From Membranipora membranacea (taxonomy: Eukaryota; Bryozoa; Gymnolaemata; Cheilostomatida; Membraniporidae), in the NCBI GenBank assembly GCA_914767715.1, contig OU612070.1:27952025-28016024 (forward strand): a stretch of 64,000 nucleotides of DNA, read 5' to 3'. Below are positions 10,477-22,400 of the stretch, in pieces. A program made the translations under genes and the position numbers. Numbering within the stretch: the stretch's first letter is position 1; every line of letters begins with the position of its first letter. The notes under the pieces are model-generated. The model made no database searches. It worked only from the letters and a program-made list of their open reading frames with translations, and was not told the origin of the DNA.

Positions 10477-13400
10477 GTGAGTATGGCTTCTGTTTATTTA
10501 GATTAGTAAGTTTTCTATAAAGAAAAGTCATGAAAGCTTGGATTTTATATGGCTGTATGCCTGATGTACATATTGAGAATCAGATGCCTAGCTTAATTTA
10601 GCAAAAATCATGTCAGTTGGACAGAGATTAATGTTCACATCTGCTGATGGTTCCAACTCAGTCTTCCTATACTTTCTGGATCATGATCTGATAGATCAAG
10701 TTTCATCTGACTTGCCTGCGCTCTCATTTTCTCCCGAGCAGTGTATATTAACATTGGTCACAAGTATTCAACAGATACTATTGTATTTATAATCCTTACA
10801 CTCAAACAGATATTACAGGCTATAACAGGTTTTTTTTGCTTGATGAGTGTAACTTTCGTCGGCTGGCTATTTGTTGTTGTTTTGTTTATCAGGTTTCCGT
10901 CCAAGCTGTGTATAAACTGGACAAGAAGAAACCGGAATGTGAGGAGTCAGGTGTGTAATTAATACTCGGTGTTATCGATATCAACATCAACGCAATAACA
11001 GCAATAACACTGACAGCATATGATGCTCTAGTTAACTGACAATGTCAATTAATGATTGGCAGCACAACACTTCATCATAAATCTGTCTGCTTTAATCTGC
11101 TAGAATCTTTGCAGCTACTGTTTATGCAAGTGAAACTCACAGTTTGCTGCACAATTGGCTGCCTTAGATATGCTTGATCAGTGAATAAATTGGAATATAA
11201 ATAAATATTTTCAAAATTAAAATTGCTCACCACACCTTGCAATAATTCTGATATACTAAGGCTCTGGTTAATTTCAACCAAGTCTACACTGCTTTTACTG
11301 ACAATTAAAAGTGTCCCTTCCAGGTAGCTTAACGCACTGATCTTATGTTGATATATACACAGATACATGAGTGGCTACCGACACTAGAGGATAGCTCTCT
11401 TGGGTGTGCTGACCTGAAGGTACCTGATAATGTAACAGCTGCTATCACACTGTATAAGGAGCCGAGAGCGGAGGCCTTCGAGGATAAGGACTGGACACTA
11501 TATGTCGAGACGGTAAGTGTGTAACTGTACTTCTCCTGTGTAAACCACAGAGTTATCCTGTTTCCTTGTGGTTCGGATAATTATTTTGCATTGTTAAGGT
11601 GAAAGAGGGCACAACTCCAAACTTGCATTATTATTATTATTATAAACTGGTTTTTTTGGCAGACAATGTGCCCTGGTCCCGTGGTTCAGATAACGTGCCA
11701 TAAATTTGGGGGAAAAAAGCAAAAAAGAGAGAAAAAATGATAGTGTATCTTGGTTGGAGGATCGCAAAGTTGAAAAAAATATTGTTGAATGATAATATAC
11801 AGTGTACATTTGCTGTTGAAGAAAACTTTAAAGGTTACATACGGATATTATTATGTGTGGTTTGTATCTAGCCCGAGTTTAATTGTTCGAATATCTATGT
11901 CTATTCTTTCAGGTGCCATATTTAGTTTACAGTTTAGCCCCAGCTTAACAACCTGTCTTATTCTGCAAGACATAAATTCACACAAACCGATCAAGCAGAT
12001 GTTGCAAATTCACGTGTTGTTTGACAGATAAACCCACATGCTAACTTGTATCACAGCTTGCGTCATTGTTGATGCCCGTTTTATGTGTAGGTTGAGAAGA
12101 GCGGTAATAAGAAACAGATTGGTACAGTAAAGATTAACATGAAGAATTATGCCTCCCTGACTCCTTGTCCTCGACATATAGACCTGGAACTGAAGACTAA
12201 CTCTGATAAATATAAATATGTGAGAATCTCCTTCACTATAAGCTGTACTCTGCTCAAAGAGGGATTAGCCACGTAAGTTATCTTTCCTTGTATCAGAATC
12301 TGTATTTATATAAATAATTAGTGATTCAGTCTAACTGCTGCCTTATTGCCAATATTAATATAAATAGTTTTAAAACAGACTTCCATTTTTTTGTGTGAAT
12401 AAAAGCTAGTGTTTCATAATTTGAACAATTTTTTGATCATTTTGTTGGCAGGAAATGACTATTTTAGGATTAATAATGTGTGAAGCTTGTTGAGTTTTGA
12501 AATGTATTGTAGTGATAACCCGTTAATTTCTGACAATCCTACCAAGTAGCTCTCCTATGCCAACATTGTACTGCCATGTCTTCAAATTTTCGATATGACA
12601 TAGGCCTTTTGATTTATTGGATAAACACCGATTCCCAGGTAGTGAATAGAAGTTACTTTTATAGTCATGAAAAAATTGATTAATCATAAACATATAAAAT
12701 CTATATGATATTACTGTAACTTCATATTGACATTATTATGGAATAAGCCTGATCATTTTGTTATTAGGATTATTAGGATTACAAGGTTTGTGTATTAGGT
12801 TTAATTGTTGCGTCTATTTTAGTGATGATGATATGATATCGCTGGCCTCTCTGATGAGCTATGAGGGTCAGGGACAGGATGATACTGATATTGGTAATCT
12901 CGCTGACTTTGAAGGAGTTGACCTGCAGTCTCACACGGAGTCATTCGCTTCATTCACAGCACAGATGGGATCATTCCTTGGTGAGTTTTCACTACAGGAG
13001 CTGGTTGTTACATGAATAGTGGATAAAAGAATGCAAGTAACAATAACCAATACAGCATTGCTCTATTGGGAGTTCTGCTCTTGTTTGGTGTGATCTGACA
13101 ACTCTTAAACTCATAGTTGTCCCATTAGGCTGTGTAAAAATGGGGGAAAATAATATGAGCATGGTTGAGAGGTCAGCTTAAAGTGACTGACTAATGGCGA
13201 CCAATAATATCTTGGAATTGATAATGAACTTTGACTTGGAAGCTGCAATGTACAAAAGGGGTCAATACTTAGACGAGGCCGGAGAAAGCTACTGTTTATG
13301 CAAGTTGAAACTCACAGTTTGCTGCACAATTGGCTGCCTTAGATATGCTTGATCAGTGAATAAATTGGAATATAAATAAATATTTTCAAAATTAAAATTG

Positions 13401-16400
13401 CTCACCACACCTTGCAATAATTCTGATATACTAAGGCTCTGGTTAATTTCAACAGAGTCTACACTGCTTTTACTGACAATTAAAAGAATTTTTGTTGTTT
13501 ACACCTTAGTGCGGTGTCTATGCATCCATTGCTCTGAATCTTTTGTTTACCTCGTGAAAGATAAAACCAGTGGAGATTTCAAACGAGATCTGATCAGAAG
13601 AATTTCATCACTTGGTAAAAAGCATAGCTGAAGGCAAAAAGCAAAAAAGAAATCATTGCCCAGACTCGGCTAGACGCTAGAGCGCCAATTTCACATCACA
13701 CCAGATTGGATTGATTCTGCTCTGATTCTATTGATCCCCTACCATCTACTACATATGGAGTTGATTTCCCTGACTTGTGATTCCAGCTCATCCCAGCCTG
13801 TCTTCTGAATGAAAAACAATCACCGCAATTATTGCTATAATATTTAAGTATTGTTAAACTATTGTATTGTAATTACTTGAGTAACAAAGTGGCAGTTATT
13901 CCATGAGATAACTCTGCTCCTCAGCTGTTCCTTGATTTCTCCCTACGATACCAGATTGTTCCCTGAAAAGCTGAATGGTCCGAGTACGCTGTATACATTT
14001 TTGAAAGAAAACCATTAATACTAATAAACTCATTATAGCAATAATATATTACCTTATTTTAATTGGCTCTCTCCTTGAGAAATTTTACCTTGCAGAGTTT
14101 TACTTTAGTTAAAACATAACCAAACCGATAGTTTGGGGCAATCAGTATGTGGTTGGGCTAATGGTGTTTCATTTAATTCCTACAGAAATGGCAGAGAATT
14201 CAGGAGATCACAGTGGAGGAAGTTTTGCTGACAGTGGTGGAAACCCCTTCAAGGAAAGTGGAATGTATATAGGTAAGTAGGTCACAAATCCCCACGGCTG
14301 AAGAACTAGGACTAAGATTTAGTCTAGAGAATGTGAATTGTCATTGAAATAAGAACACGGACCAGACTGTGATGTACATTAGATGTGTGATGAGAAAAAA
14401 GCTGTTAACTAGGCCTTAAGTAAAAACACATACAATGGAAACTTTGCTAACAGCATCGGAAGCCCCTTCAAAGACCGTGGAATGTTTACAGGTTGGAAAA
14501 TTTCAATCCATTAGTCATGTAAAATTTCACCAACCACTCAATCTCAAGTGCTAAGCCGACTTAGCTAATCGAACTTAAATATTATAAATTGTTATTGTAA
14601 TAAGATTACTGGCTAGACCAGAGATTTTATTTTTGGGCGTTATGATACTATGGAAAGTCCCATTATTGTCAGTGACAACTACAGGGCGATATTGACAAAT
14701 CAGGGAGAGGGGTTGCTTTGCCTTGAGATTGCTGTGATTTTTTATTATAACTTCTAGTTGTCACATAGGTAAATGAATATTTGCGTAGTATCTCACGGAG
14801 TAATTTGCAGTAGAATATACCTGCTTGCCTACACAGCTTAGAGTACAAATTATAACCCAAATAAATACTCTAAGACAAATAAAGCGATGTTATACACATA
14901 TATTTGCTACTCTTTCAACAATGGGAGATCTAAATATTATTAAAAAAAAAGACAATTAAATCTCAAAGTTCATGTGACCAAACATCGTAAGTGTGTAGTG
15001 ATATTTCAATGGACAATCTAGCAATCATGAAAAAGAGAAGATGATACTTTGACCTTCCCATAGACTTAATAATAATTATTTTTAAGTCTACAGACCTTCC
15101 CCAGTCTCATAAGGCCCCACAAGCAAAAAAGCAAAATGGGACCTTTGTGATAACGCAAGGCTAGACTGCAAACATAACATAAACATTTAAGGTTGACATA
15201 ATCCTGCGATTGGGTTACCTGTTGGTATTCCTGGTATGGAGGTTTAACCCTTAAAGTCTTTTGTATATGTAGTCCATAACATCTAGTTGTTGTCTGAGAT
15301 GCTGTCTGTATAGCAAAAGTCGGCGAACTCACCATGATAAATGACTAATCCTACAGCGATTCAACCCTAATGTAGCAAGCAAAATGCTTGATACTGTTGT
15401 TAACATCATTGAGGTTCTCATATTCTCTGGACCTACTCGGTAAATCGAGTCACCTAAAAATATATGTTGTATCATGGGAAGCATGAAAGTATGTGACTTT
15501 GGTGGTTCGCTGATGAGAGATACACTTGAAATTCATGATACTGGATGACGAGCTCTAAGATTATTTTTACAAACCAAATTCATTTGTTCCATGAAAATAA
15601 TGATCACAGCAGCTATACTTTCATATGACTGTTATAACATTGTGTCATGATCAGTGGTTCATCAAGAACAAGCACATCAAGCAAACCCATACAGGCTTGG
15701 GAGTTGTATTCATCTTTATCACAGCAAGTTATGCGCATCCATCCAATATATAATAAGTTTGTTTGTTTAATTTTAAAACCCTCTCTCCGGAGATGTTTAC
15801 ATAAAATAAAACTTTTTACTGGGTACATAAAATTGCTAAAAAGAAATCCCCCTTGATTAAGGTAAAAGCCAAAATAAAATAAATGATAATCGAGGTCATG
15901 CGACATCATAATTGATGATGTCATAAGACTCGGTATATGCCGAAACCCCCTTATCCCAAGTCTCAACTCAATCGCATGATGAGAACTGTTAATCGGCAGC
16001 AGTTTACTGTCTACGGCGGCCATTTTGGATTTCAGGTCATGTGACCCTAAAATTGATGATGTCATAAGATTCGGTATATGTCATAACCCCCATATCCCAA
16101 GTTATAACTCAATCGCATGATAAGAACTGTTAATTGGCAGCAGTTTACTGTTTATGGCGGCCATTTTGTATATCGGGTCATGTGACATAAAAATTGATGA
16201 TGTCATAAGATTCGGTATATGTCATAACCACCAAATCCCAAGTTTTAGCTCAATCGCATGATTCGTTCTCAAGATATCATCAATATAAAGGTCAAAACGT
16301 CCTCCACTAATTAGTCTAATTAACGAATATTACATAACATTTCAAAAATTCAAATTGAAATTTTTCATCTAGACACATGAATGTATGTTTTGAACAAGTT

Positions 16401-19400
16401 TCATCAAATTGTGTCTGGTAGTTCTTGACTTATAAAGGCCCAAAAAGTGTTGCAAGAATAATAATAACTAGAAACGGTAAACATATTTGCAAGCAAATAT
16501 AAAGAAATACAACCAATATATTTGAATATCGAGGTCATGTGACATCAAAATCGATGATGTCATAAGATTCGGTATATGTCATAACCCCCAAATCCCAAGT
16601 TTTAACTCAATCGCACAATAAGAACTGTTAATCAGCAGCCACTTCCTGTTTATGGCGGCCATTTTGGATATCGGGTCATGTGACATTGAAATTGATGATG
16701 TGATAAGATTCGGTATATGTCATAGCCCCCAAATCCCAAGTTTTAACTCAATCGCACGATAAGAACTGTTAATCGGCAGCCACTTCCTGTTCATGGTTGC
16801 CATATTGGTTTCGGGTCATGTGACATTGAAATTGATGATGTCATAAGATTCGGTATAGGTCAAAACCCCCAAATCCCAAGTTTTAACTCAATCGCATGAT
16901 AAGAACTGTTAATTGGCAGCAGTTTACTGTTTATGGCGGCCATTTTGTATATCGGGTCATGTGACATTAAAATTGATGATCTCATAAGATTCGGTATATG
17001 TCATAACCCCTGTATCCCAAGTTTAAACTGAATCGCATGATTTGTTCTCAAGATATCATCAATATAAACGTCAAAACCTCCTTCACTAATTAGTCTAATT
17101 AGCGAATATTACATAACATTTCAAAAATTCAAATCGAAATTTTTCATCTAGACACATGGAGGTATGTTGTAAACAAGTTTCATCAAATTGCCTCTGGTAG
17201 TTCTTGACTTATAGAGGCCCAAAAAGTGTTGCAATAATATATTGTATATCGGGTCATGTGACATTGAAATTGATGATGTCATAAGATTCGGTATAGGTCA
17301 AAACCCCCAAATCCCAAGTTTTAACTCAATCGCATGTTAAGAACTGGTTATCGCCAGCCACTTCCTGTTAATGGCGGCCATTTTGGATATCGGGTCATGT
17401 GACATTAAAATTAATGATGTCATACGATTCGGTATATGCCAAAACCCCCATATCCCAAGTTTTAACTCAATTGCATGATAAGAACTGTTGATCGGCAGCT
17501 ATTAACTGTCTATGGCGGCCATATTGGATTTCGGGTCATGTGACATCAAAATTTATGATGTGATAAGATTCGGTGTATGCCAAAACCCCCATATCCAAAG
17601 TTTTAACTCAATCGCATCATAAGAACTGTTAGTTAGCTGCAATTTACAGTATATGGCGGCCATTTTGTATTTCGGGTCATGTGACATCATAGGCGATGAT
17701 GTCATTAGATTCGGTATATGTCAAAACCCCCATATCCTGAGTTTTAACTCAATCGCATGATTTGTTCTCAAGATATCATCAATATAAACATCAAAACCTC
17801 CTTCACTAATTAGTCTAATTAGCGAGTGTTACATAACAATTCAAAAACTCATTTAGTAATTTCTCATCTAGACATATGGAACTATGTTGTGACCAAGTAA
17901 CATCCAATTCTGCCTGGTAGTTCTTGACTTATAAAAGCCCAAAAAGTGTTGCAATAATAATAATAAAAATAATAATAAACCCTACTAAAGTAAAAGGAAT
18001 ACAACTTTGTTGTATTCCTAATAATAAACCCTATTAAAACAAAAGGAATACAACTTTGTTGTATTCCTAATAATATATAAAAATCGATACTGACTGTCAA
18101 TGTATAGCTTGTGTTATGCAGTATTGCTTGGCTTCGTTTATTTATTCTTTTGTTCAGTATATAAAAATCGGATAGCTTGGCGGTTGATCGTTTAGGCCAT
18201 AAAACTGTTCTTTCGATCAATCTGTTTCTCAGTAAGAGTTCTGGTTTTTATTTTACTGGTGTATTTATGGCACTGTTGATTAAGCGTCTCTGAAAGTGTG
18301 CTGATTTTGGCAGCTGCTAGGCGATCACAGTAGTGTTCCTCATCGCCATTAATGATTTTGAGCGCATGTCGTTGCGCTTTCTCCAGCTCCCCGTTCTGGC
18401 TATTTATTGATATAATCTCTGAGTAAGAAGGTGATAGACTCATAAGCCTTATAGTTTTAAACAATCCTACAGAGCTTTTTTCCATTTCGTTCATGTCTTC
18501 TTTAAGACCAGTATTTACACCGAATTTCGCAACATGTAATAATGTCTGTGATATGCCATAAATCAATCAATCAACAAGGAATTGTGTTCTCTCTGTGCAG
18601 GAGAAGACAATCATTAAAACTGCTTAATGTCTTTCGCTCGTGCATATAATGTAATAATATGCTATATCATTACATTTTATATAAATGAGAACCAGTAAAT
18701 GGTACCAGAAATTGAAATTTAAGAAGAGCATAAACATGGAAAAACTTAACTATAAGTTTTTGTCCTTTCCTCTTTCAATTCAACGTTATGAATTTATCAC
18801 AACATTCTTATTTAATAACTGTGATCATTTGCAATCTCCACGTCTACTGCAGGCACCCCACCAGGCACCCCGCCTGAACTAAATCATCTGGAGATAGTAC
18901 AACCCCTCGATCCGCCCTCAGACTCTATTTCCCCTTTTGGAGCATCAGACCTGACCGGCATTAAAGCAGACAGCCACACAAGGGGCATGATGTCCACTCA
19001 AGGCACGTCGAACTCTGCTGACACAGGAACTACAGCCAAAGTAAGTCAGAAATAATCTAGTGGTGGAGAGTCTCATCATTATGTACCAATGTCAGTGATT
19101 GTTGGTGTGCAAGTCAGCTCTGGATTAACTTACTGAACTCTTTTAGGTGATTGTGCTGACAGTATGGTCAAGTCAGTTCAAGTCTGATGGTATTTTGGTA
19201 GCATTGAAAAAGTTGTATAACTTTCTGATTTCTTCCTTTACAGACAGCTGTTGTGATGACAGCAAGCAGTGCTAGTTCAGATCTGTTAAGTTGGGCACAG
19301 CAAGTCACAGCCAAACACAAAGCCATAAAGATAACTAACTTCACTACGTCATGGAGGAATGGTATGGCCTTCTGCGCTGTATTACATCACTATCGCCCCG

Positions 19401-22400
19401 ATCTCATGTACGTATTTATAATCTGTTATAATCATGTCACTCCATTGATCATATATCAAGCTGACCCCATCTTATGACTGCATACCCTGAGTAACCCGGG
19501 TGGGGGCACTATAAACAGATTACCCTAGAGAAATAAAGTATTTGGACGAGGACAAGTTTGCCAATCAGCCCAGACTTGAAATAGCTAATTTCTAAGCTAG
19601 CTGACATTTACGCATCCTCTTTACTTTATATAGACTCCTACCTCGGCTAGCCAAAATTAAGTGCCGTCATGCTAGACAGTTGGGTGTGAAAAGTTCTCTT
19701 CAGAATTTTCTCATAAATAACCAAAATTTGACAATAACAACACCTTACATGAGTGATACTAAGAAGAAGAAAGGATACGCATTCTATGCTGTTGCCACAG
19801 GAAAGACAACAGGTATTTTTAAAAAACTGGCTTAAATGTAACGACTCAGTGAATAAAGTCAGTGGTGCATCATTCAAGGGTTTTTGCACCCTTGAAAATG
19901 CTGAGCGATATTTGAACAAGGCAGGAGTACAATGTACCTGGGTAGATTTTGAGCAGGAGTACGTTGACGCATTGGACGAGCTAGAAAGCAGCAAGTCAAG
20001 AAGTAGATCGCCATTGAAGGGTATCATCAACAAAAACTTTGATATTGGTAATAGTACCTCAGACACTGGTATTTGTACCTTTAATAAATCATCTCATCAA
20101 GCACCAACAACGACTACATCGGAGTGTACTAATTTTAAGTACCTGGCACTCCAAGTCAAAACCTTAACGAGTGATGTCGCATACTTGCGAAAAACATTGG
20201 AACTCTTAGAAGGGAAATACAGTGATAACACCGTAAACATAGAAAAAAAAATGTCATGTTTAGGAGAGGACATAAAAGTCCTCTCTACAGAGATGAAGAG
20301 CATGACAGATGAGTTGAAAAATCATAAAGTCCTCGCCTCTGATGTGCTCAAACGTAATATCGTACACCAGAACACCAGGAGCAACACCGAAAAAAAAAAT
20401 TGAGCCAATGCAATGGCGGAGAGAACAAACGAAATATAATAACCAAAATAAAACAACATCTATCTTCAACTGGAAGAAATGTATTGTTCTTCATAACTTG
20501 GCACGACCGCAAGAAATAGAAAAAGATGAAATAAGATTGCACTTGTGCAAAGTTTTTGGACCAATGGATATTACAATTATAAACAAATATCAATTTAGTA
20601 GAGAATACCCGGATAGGTGTAAGTTTATCATACAAATTGAAGATGATACACAGAGAACACGTATAATTGAAGGCTGGAAAACTAATTTCCTTGGTGGATC
20701 ATCAATGAGGCACACTGTAGCTAAGCCTACAAACATCCTGACTGTCCCTAATGTGCCATTGGCATTTGGAGAAGAGGACATTTTGAGAGATGTCAACCAT
20801 GAATTTAGAGCACTTTGCGTCAAGAGACTGAGGGATAGAGATGACAGACCACTACGTGCCATCAGTATCCAGTTCCAGTCGGAGAATGAGACGAAGAAAG
20901 CTATGGAGATAGGGAAAATCAAATTCCCTTCAATGTACAATATTATACTATCATTGAAAACACCAGGAGATAAAAGGAACACAACAAGAAATATAGATGA
21001 GTAAGCTTCAAACAACAGGCCAACCTTTCAATACAAATTTTTCTCAACCTCATTTTGACACTTTAAAAGTGATCAAAAATCTTTTTTTTTTTGCCCATTT
21101 GAATATTCGTGGAATCACTTCAAAAATTGATGAAGTGAGACACATATTATCTACTTACAATTTTTCAATCTTCGGTTTAAGCGAGACTTTTCTGGATGGA
21201 AACAAACCAGAGTCTTTTTATCAGATTCCATCATATGATATGTTAAGAAGAGAAAGGAAACCTCGACCTGGAGGTGGTATAATATGTTATATGAAGCAGG
21301 GTATTCAGTATGAACTAATCAATGATTTCAATCACATAATTGATGAATCTATTACCATCAAAATTCGCCATAAAGCATCTCATGCTTTCTTAATTTCCTT
21401 CATTTATCGTCCTCCGAACACGTTAATTTCTTGGAATGACTCTTTGAGACTCTACCTAGATTGTTGCACCAAGCACACAGAAGAAGTCAACATTCTTGGT
21501 GACTTTAATGTAAATCTCTTGGAAAATAGCAGAAAGAAAAAATGGCTACCAATTTTCTCCAGATTCTCTTTCAAACAAATGGTGAATGAGCCAACACGTG
21601 TCAGTGAAAATTTATCTAGCCTGCTTGATCATATTTACACAAAATAAGGATTGTAACTTACGACATACCTCAGTATTAAAAACAGCTGTAAGTGATCACT
21701 ATCTCACATATAGCATAAGAAAAACAGGTGTTGTCCCAAGTGTAAAAAAATTCAAAATAAGCTTCAATGACTTTTCTAGAATGACCCAAGAAAATTTACG
21801 CAGATCTTTTTCAGATGTTAATTGGGATATCATTCGATATCTCAGGTCATCTAGTGAGATGATAGAAAGTTTCAATCAGTTGTTTTTGGAGAAAATTAGT
21901 CTAAATGTTAGGAGGAAAGTTCGTTTTGTAAAGACAGAAGTTTTACCACCATGGCTTGATATTGAAGTCTCTAGACAAATGAAAATAAGGGATTCACTAA
22001 AACACTCTCAAAACTGGGATGATTACAAAAAGCAGAGAAATTTAGTTACAAATCTTATAAACAAAAAAAAGAAGACATATTTTTCTGGTTTGGTTAAAAA
22101 CTCAGCAAATAATAATACAAAACCAATTTGGGACGCCCTCAACATCGGAAAGACAAAGAAAAAGTCTTCTAGTTCTTCTTCAACTCTTACCAGCAAATAC
22201 CTGAACAATCATTTCTCAACAATCGCTGATATACTAGGTCATGGGTTTAGAAAGGAAAATCATTCAAAAAATACCCCTGAAATCAGAGATAATATACTAC
22301 CTACAAACTCTCAGGAAAAATTCTTGTCTAACTTCAAAAGATTTACTCCTGCATCAATTTGCCTATATCTCAAATCTTTTTCTGATAAGAAATCGACTGG

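Noticed and set aside
15613-16065. 150-codon minus-strand open frame
   Set aside because: It runs into the 142-bp repeat array and reads repeat DNA; no domain is recognisable.
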